From: DATCLS01 sp035296625
GTDB lineage: Bacteria; Actinomycetota; Acidimicrobiia; Acidimicrobiales; VFJN01
Length of the DNA: 64,000 nt
Assembly (NCBI GenBank): GCA_035296625.1
Contig: DATHAO010000010.1
Coordinates: 4,640 to 68,639 of the forward strand
Direction: 5' to 3'
Numbering within the stretch: the first letter of the stretch is position 1; every line of letters starts with the position of its first letter. Under the pieces are notes generated by a model. That model did no database searches, was not told where the DNA came from, and was given only the letters and a program-made list of their open reading frames with translations. Of this stretch, positions 7,325 through 16,988 are shown one piece after another. Position numbers and translations under genes: made by a program.

Positions 7325-10168
7325 TCAGCCGGGCGAGCGCTCGAGCAGCGCCACGGGGAACCGGCCGAGGAGGTCGGCGACGGGCACGTCCCCGCCGGCC
7401 ACGACCGCACCGGTGACGAGGTCGGTCCACGTTCCGGGAGGCAGGGGCACCGTCGTGTCGGTCCAGGCGCCGGCCACGGCGTGGGCGTCCCCGACGGCGG
7501 GACCGGGCGTGGTGCCGGGCATGCCCACGCCGGCGGCGTGCGCCGAGCCGACGCCGGCGGCGTCGGCCACGCGGGGTACGAGCCCGAGCACGAGGCGGGG
7601 CACGACCGCGGCGACCGACCCTCCCCGGGTGAAGGCGACCACGTGGTCGGCCTCGGCGCCGGTCGCCTCCAGCGGGAGGTACGCGCCGGCCTCGCCGGCC
7701 CCGAACAGCTCGGGGCGGCGCCGCCGCAGGTGCAGGGCATCGCGGGTCACCCGCAGCTTGGGCAGGCCCTCGTCGTCGCGGGCCAGCAGCTCCTCGGGGC
7801 CGAGGCCGGCCCAGGCGGCTCCAGCGCCCTCCGGCTGGGCGGTCTGGTCGCCGGCGGACCCGGCCGCGAGGGGTGGGCCCAGCTCGGCCAGCAGCGCGCG
7901 GCGTCGCGCGAAGTCGACCGGCCGGCGGTTGTCGGGGTCGACGAGGCTGAGGTCGTAGAGCTCGTTGCCCTGGTAGGTGTCGGGCACGCCGGGGACGGTC
8001 AGGGCGAGGAGCGCCTGGGCGAGGGCGTTGATCCGGCCGGGCTCGACGAGCGGGGCCACGAACGCCTCGATGTCGTCGACCAGGCCCTCGTCGCCCAGCA
8101 CGGCCTCGACGAACGCGTCGCGCCCGGCGTCGAAGTCGGCGTCGGGTTCCGTCCAGGTGGTCGAGACCTTCGCCTCCTTCGTGGCCTTGCCCAGGTACGC
8201 GCCGGCCCGCTCGGCGTCGATCGGCCACGCGCCCACGAGCGTCTGGAACAGCAGGTGCTGGGTCGGCCGGTCGGCCGCGCCGCCGGGCCACAGCTTGGCC
8301 GAGGCGTCGATCCACCGGCCGAGCGCCGCCGCCCAGGTCTCCGGCACCTCCGACAGCAGCGCCAGGCGCGCCCTCACGTCCGCGCTGCGCTTCGTGTCGT
8401 GGGTCGACAGCGTGGTCATCGACGTGGGCCAGCGCTCGTGCACCCGGGCGTTCGTCGCGTGGAACTCCGCGACGCCCACCCCGAACCGACTGGGATCGAC
8501 GCCCACCTCGTCGAGCGCCAGCAGCCGGGTGAAGCGGTAGAACGCCGTGTCCTCCACGCCCTTGGCCATCGCGGGACCGCTGAGCTGCTGGAACTGCATG
8601 GTGAACTCCCGCTCGAGCGGGCCGGGGTCGGGCAGCCGCAGCAGCAGCAGGTCGCCGAGGAACGCGAGCAGGTCGGCGTCGGTGCCGGGTCGGCGCTCGG
8701 CCACCTCGGCCAGCGCCGCCTCGACGTGCTCGACGTCGGCCGGCCGCACCAGGCCGACGTCCGCCCGCACGTACGTGCGGTACACCTCGAAGGCGGTGAG
8801 CAGCTCGCGCAGCGCCTCGGCGAGCTCGTGGCGCGTGCGGTCGCGCTGGTGGCGGCGCGACTCGCAGATCTCGGCGAGCAGGTGGGTGAGCCGGCTGACG
8901 TCCGCTGCGAGGATCTCGCGCACGGCGTACGCCTTCGCCTCGTGGCGCACCGCGTCCCAGTCGGTCGGGGCGCCGGTCAGCTCGCCGTAGGCGGTGGTCA
9001 GCGGCTCCTCGCCCGCGGGGTCGACGAACAGCCCCCCGATGAGCGCCAGCCGGTCGTAGCCCGTGGTACCGGCGACGGGCCACGACGACGGCAGCTCCTC
9101 ACCGACCTCGAGGATTTTCTCGGCCACGATCCAGGCACCGCCGCTGGCCACCGCCAGCCGCTCGAAGTACTGCTCAGGGTCGCGCAGGCCGTCGGGGTGG
9201 TCGACGCGGAGCCCGTCGATCACGCCATTGCGCAGCCAGCCCAGCACGAGCGCGTGGGTGTCGGCGAAGACGCTCTCGTCCTCGATGCGCAGCCCGACGA
9301 GCGTGTTGATGTCGAAGAACCGCCGATAGCCGAGCTCGCGGCCGGCAGTGCGCCAGAACGCGATGCGGTAGTTCTGGTTCTCGAGCAGCTCGTCGAGCGC
9401 CTCGACGTCGGCGTTCACCGCGGCGACCGCCTCGGCGATCGCGGGGCCGACCTCGGGGATCTCGTCGAGCAGGCGCACGAGCTGGCGGCGCAGCACGGCA
9501 GTGTCGCGGTGGCGCTCGACCATGCCGGCCCGGTCGGTGCGGGTGGCGACCGGCAGGCGGTGCAGGGCGGTGGCGATGAACGCCAGGTCGTCGGACCGGG
9601 CGTGCCGGGCGGCGGCGCCGATCAGGCCCGACAGCGACCGCAGCGACACCGGCAGCGCGTTGTCGAAGTAGCGGATCGTGAACTCGCCGCGCTCGTGGTG
9701 CAGCGTGATCTCGCGCCGGTCGAGCACCCGCCCGTAGTGGTCGCCGAGGATCGGGATGAGCACCGTGTTGCGAAGCTTCTCCTCGGGCGGGTCCCAGGTG
9801 ACGTCGAAGTGGCTGGCCCACAGCGACGACGGGCCGTTCTCCAGCACGTCCCACCACCAGCGGTTCTCGGGAGTGCCGATGGCCATGTGGTTGGGCACGA
9901 TGTCGAGGATCTGGCCGAGCCGGGACCGGCCGAGCGCCGCGGACAGGCCGGCGTGCCCGGCGGCGCCGCCCAGGTCGTCGCTGGGGCGCGAGTGGTCGAC
10001 CACGTCGTAGCCGTGCGTCGAGCCCGACGCCGCCTGCAGCACCGGGGACAGGTACGCGTGACTTACGCCGAGATCGGCAAGGTAGGGGGCGACGGCGGCG
10101 GCGGCGGCGAAGTCGAAGCCGGGGTGCAACTGCAGGCGGTACGTGCTGAGCGGAGGAGGAGGGGCCAC
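7325..10168 (-). CDS. treY: Malto-oligosyltrehalose synthase
   Basis: TreY is an intramolecular transglucosylase converting the reducing-end alpha-1,4 bond of maltodextrins to alpha,alpha-1,1, giving maltooligosyl-trehalose. The 947-residue protein opens STYRLQLHPGFDF, characteristic of TreY. It contains ILDIVPNHMAIGTPENRWWW, GLRVDHPDGLRDP (catalytic Asp region), WIVAEKILEVGE (catalytic Glu), and later TLSTHDTKRSADVRARL and PGVPDTYQGNELYDLSLVDPDNRRPVDF. It is somewhat longer than average (about 720-850), with Ala/Gly-rich stretches near the C terminus. It lies 22 nt after treX and 41 nt before treZ, so the three are probably one operon. Confidence 0.95.
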   Translation of the reverse strand: MAPPPPLSTYRLQLHPGFDFAAAAAVAPYLADLGVSHAYLSPVLQAASGSTHGYDVVDHSRPSDDLGGAAGHAGLSAALGRSRLGQILDIVPNHMAIGTPENRWWWDVLENGPSSLWASHFDVTWDPPEEKLRNTVLIPILGDHYGRVLDRREITLHHERGEFTIRYFDNALPVSLRSLSGLIGAAARHARSDDLAFIATALHRLPVATRTDRAGMVERHRDTAVLRRQLVRLLDEIPEVGPAIAEAVAAVNADVEALDELLENQNYRIAFWRTAGRELGYRRFFDINTLVGLRIEDESVFADTHALVLGWLRNGVIDGLRVDHPDGLRDPEQYFERLAVASGGAWIVAEKILEVGEELPSSWPVAGTTGYDRLALIGGLFVDPAGEEPLTTAYGELTGAPTDWDAVRHEAKAYAVREILAADVSRLTHLLAEICESRRHQRDRTRHELAEALRELLTAFEVYRTYVRADVGLVRPADVEHVEAALAEVAERRPGTDADLLAFLGDLLLLRLPDPGPLEREFTMQFQQLSGPAMAKGVEDTAFYRFTRLLALDEVGVDPSRFGVGVAEFHATNARVHERWPTSMTTLSTHDTKRSADVRARLALLSEVPETWAAALGRWIDASAKLWPGGAADRPTQHLLFQTLVGAWPIDAERAGAYLGKATKEAKVSTTWTEPDADFDAGRDAFVEAVLGDEGLVDDIEAFVAPLVEPGRINALAQALLALTVPGVPDTYQGNELYDLSLVDPDNRRPVDFARRRALLAELGPPLAAGSAGDQTAQPEGAGAAWAGLGPEELLARDDEGLPKLRVTRDALHLRRRRPELFGAGEAGAYLPLEATGAEADHVVAFTRGGSVAAVVPRLVLGLVPRVADAAGVGSAHAAGVGMPGTTPGPAVGDAHAVAGAWTDTTVPLPPGTWTDLVTGAVVAGGDVPVADLLGRFPVALLERSPG

Positions 10169-10190
10169 GCGCCGCTCGCTTACCCGGGAA

Positions 10191-12302
10191 TCACCCGTCG
10201 CCGTCTTCGATCCGCCGCAGCAGCACCACCGACCGGTCAGTCAGCACCACGCTGCGCCGAACGACCTCGTCGGACTCCTTGGCGGGCACCGCGGTGGCGG
10301 TATCGAGCGCCAGCTCCCACGCGTCGCCCCACTTGTCGCCCATGTGCCACTCGATCGGCTCGTGCCAGGCGTTGAACAGCAGCAGGAACGAGTCGTCGAC
10401 CACGCGTTGGCCCCGGGGGTCCGGACTGGTGATGGCCTCGCCGTTGAGGAACATGCCGATGCTGTGGGCCTTGCCCGACTGCCAGTCGTCCTCGGACATC
10501 TCGGTGCCGTCGCTCTTCAGCCAGGCGATGTCCGGCGAGCCCCTCAGCGGACGCCCCTGGAACCAGCGGCGCCGGCGGAACACCGGGTGCTCGGTGCGCA
10601 GGGCGATGAGGGCCTTGGTGTACTCGAAGAGCTCCTCGTCGACGTCGACCCAGTCGAACCAGGAGATCTCGTTGTCCTGGCAGTAGACGTTGTTGTTGCC
10701 GCCCTGGCTGCGGCCCACCTCGTCGCCCGACAGCATCATCGGCACGCCCTGCGAAAGGAACAGCGTGGCCAGCAGGTTGCGCTGCTGGCGCGACCGCAAG
10801 GCCAGCACGGCGAGGTCGTCGGTCGGGCCCTCGACGCCGCAGTTCCACGAGCGGTTGTAGCTCTCGCCGTCGTTGTTGCCCTCGCCGTTCGCCTCGTTGT
10901 GCTTCTCGTTGTACGAGACCAGGTCGCGCAGCGTGAAGCCGTCGTGAGCGGTCACGAAGTTGACGCTGGCGGAGGGGCGCCGCGAGTCGGACTGGTAGAG
11001 GTCGGAGCTGCCCGTGAGCCGGGTCGCCACCTCGCCGAGGATGGCGGGCTCCCCCCGCCAGAAGTCGCGGATCGTGTCGCGGTAGTGACCGTTCCACTCG
11101 GACCAGTGGGGCGGGAAGTTGCCGACCTGGTAGCCGCCCTCGCCGACGTCCCACGGCTCGGCGATGAGCTTCACCTGGCCGACGACGGGGTCCTGCTGGA
11201 CCAGGTCGAAGAACGCGGAGAGCCTGTCGACCTCGTGGAACTGGCGGGCGAGCGTGGCGGCCAGGTCGAAGCGGAAGCCGTCGACGTGCATGTCGGTCAC
11301 CCAGTAGCGCAGGCTGTCCATGATCAGCTGCAACGCGTGGGGGTGCGCCATGTTGAGGCTGTTCCCGGTGCCGGTCGTGTCGTAGTAGAAGGCCCGGTCG
11401 TCGGGCACGAGCCGGTAGTAGGCGGCGTTGTCGATGCCACGGAACGACAGGATCGGCCCGAGGTGGTTGCCCTCGGCAGTGTGGTTGTAGACGACGTCGA
11501 GGATCACCTCGATGCCCGCTTCGTGCAGCGCCCGGACCATGCCCTTGAACTCGGTGACCTGCGAGCCGTCGTCGCCGGCCGAGGAGTACTCGTTGTGCGG
11601 GGCGAGGAAACCGATCGAGTTGTAGCCCCAGTAGTTGCGCAGGCCGCGCTCGACGAGGTGGCTGTCGTGCACGAACTGGTGCACGGGCTGTAGCTCGACG
11701 GCGGTCACACCGAGGCTCAGCAGGTGCTCGATGGCGGCCGGGTGCGCCAGGCCGGCGTAGGTGCCGCGCAGCAGCTCGGGGATGTCGGGGTGAGTCGCCG
11801 TGAAGCCCTTGACATGGAGCTCGTAGATGACCGACTCGTGCAGGGGAACGTCCGGCGGGCGGTCTGCGCCCCAGTCGAAGTAGGGGCTCTCGACCACGGC
11901 CTTGGGCACGTGGGCGGCGTTGTCGTCGTCGTTGCGGCTGTTCGGGTCGCCGAAGTCGTACGGGAAGCACGACGGGTCCCAGTCGACCGCGCCCTCGATC
12001 GCCTTCGCGTAGGGGTCGAGGAGCAGCTTGTTGGGGTTGCAGCGGTGCCCGTTGGCGGGGTCCCACGGGCCGTGCACCCGGAAGCCGTAGCGCTGCCCGA
12101 TGCCGATGCGGGGCAGGAAGGAGTGCCAGCAGAACGCGTCGACCTCGGCCATGTCGACCCGCCGCTCGGTGCCGCCGTCGTCGAACAGGCACAACTCGAC
12201 CTTCTCGGCGACCTCGGAGAACAGGGAGAAGTTCGTGCCCGTGCCGTCGTAGGTCGCACCCAGGGGGTACGGCCGTCCCGGCCACGTCTCGATGTCGGTC
12301 AC
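10191..12302 (-). CDS. treX: Glycogen debranching enzyme (isoamylase type)
   Basis: It hydrolyses alpha-1,6 branches of glycogen to provide linear maltodextrins for TreY/TreZ (GlgX/TreX family). The product is 703 residues. An N-terminal CBM48-like module (PYPLGATYDGTGTNFSLFS) precedes a GH13 barrel with LDVVYNHTAEGN, VDGFRFDLAATLAR (nucleophile Asp), LIAEPWDVGEGGYQVGNFP (catalytic Glu) and NFVTAHDGFTLRDLVSYN. The NEANGEGNNDG and MLSGDEVGRSQGGNNNVYCQ motifs are diagnostic of GlgX. As first gene of treXYZ it suggests glycogen-derived trehalose synthesis. It follows metF at a distance of 142 nt. Confidence 0.95.
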   Translation of the reverse strand: MTDIETWPGRPYPLGATYDGTGTNFSLFSEVAEKVELCLFDDGGTERRVDMAEVDAFCWHSFLPRIGIGQRYGFRVHGPWDPANGHRCNPNKLLLDPYAKAIEGAVDWDPSCFPYDFGDPNSRNDDDNAAHVPKAVVESPYFDWGADRPPDVPLHESVIYELHVKGFTATHPDIPELLRGTYAGLAHPAAIEHLLSLGVTAVELQPVHQFVHDSHLVERGLRNYWGYNSIGFLAPHNEYSSAGDDGSQVTEFKGMVRALHEAGIEVILDVVYNHTAEGNHLGPILSFRGIDNAAYYRLVPDDRAFYYDTTGTGNSLNMAHPHALQLIMDSLRYWVTDMHVDGFRFDLAATLARQFHEVDRLSAFFDLVQQDPVVGQVKLIAEPWDVGEGGYQVGNFPPHWSEWNGHYRDTIRDFWRGEPAILGEVATRLTGSSDLYQSDSRRPSASVNFVTAHDGFTLRDLVSYNEKHNEANGEGNNDGESYNRSWNCGVEGPTDDLAVLALRSRQQRNLLATLFLSQGVPMMLSGDEVGRSQGGNNNVYCQDNEISWFDWVDVDEELFEYTKALIALRTEHPVFRRRRWFQGRPLRGSPDIAWLKSDGTEMSEDDWQSGKAHSIGMFLNGEAITSPDPRGQRVVDDSFLLLFNAWHEPIEWHMGDKWGDAWELALDTATAVPAKESDEVVRRSVVLTDRSVVLLRRIEDGDG

Positions 12303-12444
12303 GCAGGCTCCTGAATGTCGGGTCCGTGCCCGGCAGCGCTGGTCTCTCCCGGCGAGCGATCCAGCCTAGAGGCCGCGGGAGGCAGGCTCCGCCGAGCCCA
12401 CCCACCGCGGTCGCGGCGGGCGGACCAGCGATGTGACCAGCGTC

Positions 12445-13329
12445 TCAGCCCGGAGCGAGACCCAGGTCTCGCACGATGGGGACCACCGACGTCGACCGGT
12501 TCATGGCGTAGAGGTGCAGCCCCGGAGCGCCGGCCTCGAGCAGGCGGCGGGCGAGGTCGGTGGCGACCTCGACGCCCACCTGTCGCACGGCCTCGGGGTC
12601 ACCGTCGACGGCGTCGAGGCGATCGAGGAGAGCGGCCGGCACGACTGAGCCGTTCATCGCCGCCATGCGCTTCAGGCCGGCCACGTTGATGGCGGGCATG
12701 ACGCCGGGCAGGACCGGCGTGGTGCAGCCCAGCACGTCGAGCTCGTCGACCATGCGGACGTAGTCGTCGAGCTCGAAGAAGAACTGGGTGATGCCGAAGT
12801 CGGCCGCGGCCAGCTTGGCGGCGAGGTACCGGCGGTCCGCGGTGCGGTCGGTCGAACGCGGGTGCAGTTCCGGGTGGGCCGCCACGCCGATGGAGAAGTC
12901 GCCCGCGTGCTCGCGGACCAGCTCGACGAGCTCGGTGGCGTAGGTGAACTCGCCAACGGCGTCGCTGCCGTCGGCCGGCGGGTCACCGGCCAGGGCGAGG
13001 ATGTTGTGGACGCCGCCCGCCGCATACTCGTCGAGCAGGGCCCGGATGTCGGCCCTCGTGTGGCCGGCGCAGGTGAGGTGGGGCATCGCCGGGAACGGCT
13101 GCTGGCGGTTGACCTGCAGCACGATGTCGCGGGTGCGCTCGCGGGTCGACCCTCCGGCGCCGTAGGTGACCGACACGAACGACGGGCGCAGGGGGGCCAG
13201 CTCGTGGATCGTCTTCTCGAGCTGGCGCTCGGCCTCGTCGGACTTGGGCGGGAAGAACTCGAAGCTCAGGGTGCGTCCGGCGGCCAGCAGGTCGCCGATC
13301 TTTCCGCTGCCAGGGCGGGAGGAACTCAT
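12445..13329 (-). CDS. metF: Methylenetetrahydrofolate reductase
   Basis: This FAD-dependent enzyme reduces 5,10-methylene-THF to 5-methyl-THF, the methyl donor for methionine synthesis. The 294-residue product has FEFFPPKSDEAE near the N terminus, SVTYGAGGSTRERT, LTCAGHT, NILALAGDPP and QFFFELDDY, all typical of the single-domain bacterial TIM barrel. ATG at 13329 has GGAG five nt upstream. An open frame extends 83 codons further but shows no family similarity. It lies 83 nt downstream of folD, which makes its substrate precursor, so the two likely share an operon. Confidence 0.95.
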   Translation of the reverse strand: MSSSRPGSGKIGDLLAAGRTLSFEFFPPKSDEAERQLEKTIHELAPLRPSFVSVTYGAGGSTRERTRDIVLQVNRQQPFPAMPHLTCAGHTRADIRALLDEYAAGGVHNILALAGDPPADGSDAVGEFTYATELVELVREHAGDFSIGVAAHPELHPRSTDRTADRRYLAAKLAAADFGITQFFFELDDYVRMVDELDVLGCTTPVLPGVMPAINVAGLKRMAAMNGSVVPAALLDRLDAVDGDPEAVRQVGVEVATDLARRLLEAGAPGLHLYAMNRSTSVVPIVRDLGLAPG

Positions 13330-13412
13330 GGGTGCTCCAGATGACGTCGGATGTGCGTCACCCGGGCTGGGTGCAGCGGCACCACCCATGTCAGCCCAAG
13401 GTCCGCGTGATC

Positions 13413-14285
13413 CTAGTTGCTGCCCCCGGCGTCTGCCCGCGCCTCGGCGGCGGTCACCGTGTTGCGCATCAGCATGGCCACGGTGGTGGGGCCGACGCCG
13501 CCGAGGCGGGGGGTTATCCAGGACGCGACCTCGGCCACGGCCTCGTCGACGTCGGGCAGGGCGCGCCGGCCGGCCCACGACTGGCCGCCGCTCACGACGA
13601 CCGCGCCGGGCCGCACCATGTCGGGCGTGACGATCGACGGCACGCCGGCGGCGGCCACGACCACGTCGGCCCGCCGCGTGAACGCGCCCATGTCGGCCAC
13701 GCCGGTGTGGACCACGGTCACCGCGGCGTTCGCCCCCGGCTGCTTGGTCGTGAGCAGGAGTGCCAGCGGGCGGCCGAGCGTCGGGCCCCGGCCCACGACG
13801 ACCACCTCGCGACCGGCGATCTCGATGCCGTAGTGGACGAACATGGCCTGGATGCCGGCCGGCGTGGCCGGCACGGGACCGGGCTCCTGCAGCACGAGGC
13901 GGCCGAGGTTCACGGGGTGCAGGCCGTCCGCGTCCTTCGCCGGGTCCATGCGGGCCAGCGCCTCACCGGCGTCGAACCCCTCGGCAACGGGGAGCTGGAT
14001 CAGGTAGCCGTCCACGCCGGGGACGGCGTTGAACCGGTCGACGGCGTCGAGGAGGGTCTGCTGACCTGCGTCGGCCGGGATGCCCACGTGGTGGCTGGCG
14101 ATGCCCACGCGCGCGCAGGCGTCGTGCTTGCGGGCAACGTAGCGGGCCGACGCCGGGTCGTCGCCCACCAGGATCGTGCCGAGGCCGACGCTCCCGCCAC
14201 GGGCGGACAGGGCCTCGACCCGCTTGGCCACCTCGGCCATGACGGCCTCGGCCACGGGGGCGCCCTCGAGCAGCTTCGCCGTCAT
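13413..14285 (-). CDS. folD: Bifunctional methylene-THF dehydrogenase / methenyl-THF cyclohydrolase
   Basis: FolD interconverts 5,10-methylene-THF and 10-formyl-THF, supplying formyl groups to PurN and PurH, which are encoded next upstream. The 290-residue protein shows VGDDPASARYVARKHDACARVG (with the catalytic Lys), DGYLIQLPVAEGFD, DVDGLHP-like KDADGLHPVNLGRL, PATPAGIQAM, the NADP-binding VVVVGRGPTLGRPLALLL, and GGVGPTTVAMLMRNTV. Length and motifs are normal. ATG at 14285. It heads the folD-metF pair. Confidence 0.95.
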   Translation of the reverse strand: MTAKLLEGAPVAEAVMAEVAKRVEALSARGGSVGLGTILVGDDPASARYVARKHDACARVGIASHHVGIPADAGQQTLLDAVDRFNAVPGVDGYLIQLPVAEGFDAGEALARMDPAKDADGLHPVNLGRLVLQEPGPVPATPAGIQAMFVHYGIEIAGREVVVVGRGPTLGRPLALLLTTKQPGANAAVTVVHTGVADMGAFTRRADVVVAAAGVPSIVTPDMVRPGAVVVSGGQSWAGRRALPDVDEAVAEVASWITPRLGGVGPTTVAMLMRNTVTAAEARADAGGSN

Positions 14286-14689
14286 GTCTCTCCCCGGTCG
14301 GTCGTACGAGCGTCGACGGTAGCCCGGCCGGTGCGACGGCCCTCCCGACGTTCGTGCCCGCGGGTGCGCCGACCGTTACCGAGCGTGCCGACGTGCCACC
14401 ATCGGGACGGGGGGTGACGGACACCGGGGACCCGCACGGGAAGGTGATCAACTGCGCCCGCACGGGTTCGTGGGCGGTCGTCGCCGACCTCGGCGACCGC
14501 CGCAAGCTTCCGGGATCACAAGGGCGACGTCGATCATCGACACGCGCTACGCCGCCACCCTGCCCGACGTCGAGACGGTGAGGCCCGGCACGTCCTCGGC
14601 ATCGCCGAGCGCGTCGTGACCGCCTGCCGCTCGGCCGCCCGGCAGTAGGCCGAACAGCGGACCACCGCAGCGGCGAGCCGGCCGGCGGG
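14286..14689. other. 404-bp intergenic region between folD and purH, no supported gene
   Basis: Short open frames on the + strand (one begins near 14354) change reading frame repeatedly. Segments such as IIDTRYAATLPDVETV and, in another frame, EARHVLGIAERVVTACRSAARQ before a stop at 14646-14648 hint at a decayed coding sequence, but no family is recognisable. It must contain the folD promoter on its left side. No clear terminator for purH was found. Confidence 0.4.
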
Positions 14690-16246
14690 CTAGTGGAGGA
14701 AGTGGCGCTCGCCCGTGAGGACCATGGCGAGGCCGAGCTCGTCGGCCCGGGCGATGACCTCGTCGTCGCGGACCGAGCCGCCTGGCTGGATCACGACGGC
14801 CACGCCCGCGGCGGCTGCTGCCTCGACGCCGTCGGGGAACGGGTAGAACGCGTCGCTGGCGCACGCCCCGCCGGTCGCCCGGCCGGCCGCCTTCGCCGCC
14901 GCCAGCTCGCCGGACTCGACCCGGTTCTGCTGGCCCGCGCCGATGCCCCACGCCGCGCCGTCCTTGGCGAGCACGATGGCGTTCGACCGAACCCAGCCGC
15001 ACACGCGCCACGCCAGCTCGGCGTCGGCCCACTCCGCCTCGGTCGGCCGGCGCTCGGTGACGACCCGCCAGTCGGCCCGCCCCGAGACGAAGCCGTGCTG
15101 GTCCTGCAGGAGGAACCCGCCGGTGACCGGCCTCAGGTGCCAGCGCTCGCGGGTGGGGGCGACCGCTTCGAGGATGCGGGTGTTCTTCCGCTTCGCCCGC
15201 AGGGCGTCGACCACACCGGGCGCATAGCCCGGGGCGATCACCACGTCGGCCTGGGCGGCGGCCACCATGCGGTCGGCGGTCACCCGGTCGACGACCTCGG
15301 TGAGCGCCACGATGCCCCCGAAAGCCGATCGCTCGTCGCCCTCGAAGGCCCGCTGGTAGGCGTCGGCCAGCCTGTCGGCAACCGCCGCGCCGCACGGGTT
15401 GGCGTGCTTGATGATGGCGGCGGCCGGCCGGCCGAACGCGGCCGCCAGGTCGTGGACCAACAGCCAGGCGGCGTCGGCGTCGTAGAGGTTGAGGTAGCTG
15501 AGGGCCAGGCCGCCGTGCTGGGTCAGCGTCGCCCACCACGGCTCGGCGCCCGCGGCGCGGTAGAGGGCGGCCCGCTGGTGCGGGTTCTCGCCGTAGCGCA
15601 GGGCGAGCGGCTCGCGCCACCCCGCCACCTGCACCGACTCGGGCAGCTCCGGCCGGTCTCCGGTGGCCGGCGCCGTCGCGTCGAACCAGTCGGCGATGGC
15701 GGCGTCGTAGGCGGCCGTGCGGGCGAAGGCCCGGCGGGCCAGCGCCCGGCGGGTCTCCTCGGACAGCGCGCCCTTGGCTCGCACCTCGTCGAGCACGGTG
15801 GCGTAGTCGGCGGGGTCGACGACGACGCCGACCTGGGCGTGGCTCTTGGCGGCGGCCCGGATCATGGCCGGCCCGCCGATGTCGATCAGCTCCTCGGTCC
15901 GGCTGGCGCCGTGGGTGAAATCGGCCGGGTCGGAGCCGAACGGATAGAGGTTCACGACCACGAGGTCGAACGGCTCGATGCCGTGGGCCTCCATGTCGGC
16001 CCGGTGGGCGGGGTCGGTGCGGTCGGCGAGGATGCCGCCGTGCACCTTCGGGTGCAGCGTCATGACCCGGTGCCCCAGGATGGCGGGGAACCCGGTGACC
16101 TCGGCCGTGTCGGCCACGTCGAGTCCGGCGCCCCGCAAAGCGGTGGCGGTCCCGCCGGAGGAGACCAGGTCCCACCCGGCGGCGGCCAGGCCGCGGGCGA
16201 GCTCGACGATGCCGGACTTGTCGTAGACCGAGAGCAGGGCCCTCAC
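14690..16246 (-). CDS. purH: Bifunctional AICAR transformylase / IMP cyclohydrolase
   Basis: PurH catalyses the last two steps of IMP synthesis: formylation of AICAR with 10-formyl-THF, then ring closure. The product is 518 residues. The N-terminal MGS/cyclohydrolase domain has LSVYDKSGIVELARGL, SSGGTATALRGAGL and TLHPKVHGGIL. The C-terminal transformylase domain has RYGENPHQRAALY, AAIIKHANPCGAA and DAFYPFPDGVEAAA-AGVAVVIQPGGSVRD. GTG at 16246 has GAGGAG 7 nt upstream and overlaps the purN stop in a 4-nt GTGA junction, suggesting translational coupling. Confidence 0.96.
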   Translation of the reverse strand: MRALLSVYDKSGIVELARGLAAAGWDLVSSGGTATALRGAGLDVADTAEVTGFPAILGHRVMTLHPKVHGGILADRTDPAHRADMEAHGIEPFDLVVVNLYPFGSDPADFTHGASRTEELIDIGGPAMIRAAAKSHAQVGVVVDPADYATVLDEVRAKGALSEETRRALARRAFARTAAYDAAIADWFDATAPATGDRPELPESVQVAGWREPLALRYGENPHQRAALYRAAGAEPWWATLTQHGGLALSYLNLYDADAAWLLVHDLAAAFGRPAAAIIKHANPCGAAVADRLADAYQRAFEGDERSAFGGIVALTEVVDRVTADRMVAAAQADVVIAPGYAPGVVDALRAKRKNTRILEAVAPTRERWHLRPVTGGFLLQDQHGFVSGRADWRVVTERRPTEAEWADAELAWRVCGWVRSNAIVLAKDGAAWGIGAGQQNRVESGELAAAKAAGRATGGACASDAFYPFPDGVEAAAAAGVAVVIQPGGSVRDDEVIARADELGLAMVLTGERHFLH

Positions 16247-16836
16247 GTGCTGTCTCCTCGCGGGCTGGGGGTGGGCGGGTGGGCGGCCAGGAAGGCCCGG
16301 AGCGTCGCCGGGTAGAGGCGGCGCTCGACCTGCTTGATCCGCTCGTGCAGCGTGGCCTCGGTGTCGCCGGGCAGGACCGGCACGGCCTCCTGGGCCAGGA
16401 TCGGGCCGTCGTCCACCTCGGCGGTGGCCACGTGGACCGTCGTACCGGTGACCTTCACGCCGGCCGCGAGCGCATCGCGCACGGCGTGCCAACCCCTGAA
16501 CGCCGGCAGCAGGGCCGGGTGGGTGTTCAGGACCCGCCCGGGGTAGGCGGCGGCGATGCCGGGGATGATCGTGCCGAAGCCCGCCATGGCCACGACCTCG
16601 ACCTGGTGTGCCCGCAGCACCTTGACGACCTGGTCGGTGTAGGCCTCCCGGTCGAATGAGGTTCCCCACTCCGTGCGTTCGACGAGCTCTGCGGCCACCC
16701 CGTGGGCCGCGGCCACCTCGAGGGCCCGGCACCGCCGATCGACGACGACGAGGGCCACGTCCAGGCCGTCGGCCAGGAAGGCCTCGAGCAGGGTGCCGCT
16801 GCCCGAGGCGAGCACGGCGATGTGGGCGGGCGCCAT
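16243..16836 (-). CDS. purN: Phosphoribosylglycinamide formyltransferase
   Basis: PurN transfers formyl from 10-formyl-THF to glycinamide ribonucleotide (step 3 of purine synthesis). The 197-residue protein has HIAVLASGSGTLLEAFL (phosphate loop), MAGFGTIIPG, and RVLNTHPALLPAFRGWHAVRDALAAGVKVTG with catalytic Asn and His. ...DDGPILAQEAVPV supplies the catalytic Asp. ATG at 16836 is preferred because the conserved sequence begins there; a GTG at 16869 would add 11 residues. The usual fingerprint FSGNGSNLQA is changed to LASGSGTLLEA, common in actinobacteria. It overlaps purH by 4 nt. Confidence 0.93.
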   Translation of the reverse strand: MAPAHIAVLASGSGTLLEAFLADGLDVALVVVDRRCRALEVAAAHGVAAELVERTEWGTSFDREAYTDQVVKVLRAHQVEVVAMAGFGTIIPGIAAAYPGRVLNTHPALLPAFRGWHAVRDALAAGVKVTGTTVHVATAEVDDGPILAQEAVPVLPGDTEATLHERIKQVERRLYPATLRAFLAAHPPTPSPRGDST

Positions 16837-16988
16837 CGGGGCGATGGTAGTGGGGGGCCTTCCGGCCACCCCGAGCGCGAGCGCTCAGACCCTAGCTGAC
16901 GTGGGAAAACGGTGGCCCTCGGCTGGGAACGCCGTCGGCTAGCGTCCTGCCGGACCGGACCACATCACGCAACATGGAGGCGGGTTTC

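Noticed and set aside
7301..10375. 1024-codon + strand open frame opposite treY and treZ
   Set aside because: Antisense shadow of high-GC coding sequence; its protein is Val/Glu/Arg/Gly-rich with no motifs, and the minus-strand frames carry full GH13 catalytic motifs.
13330..13578. N-terminal extension of metF by 83 residues
   Set aside because: Extension is Arg/Pro-rich shadow of folD; the ATG at 13329 has a good ribosome-binding site and the family N terminus starts there.
14354..14581. 75-codon + strand frame between folD and purH
   Set aside because: No ribosome-binding site and composition drifts to Arg/Ser/Pro-rich; treated as intergenic or remnant.
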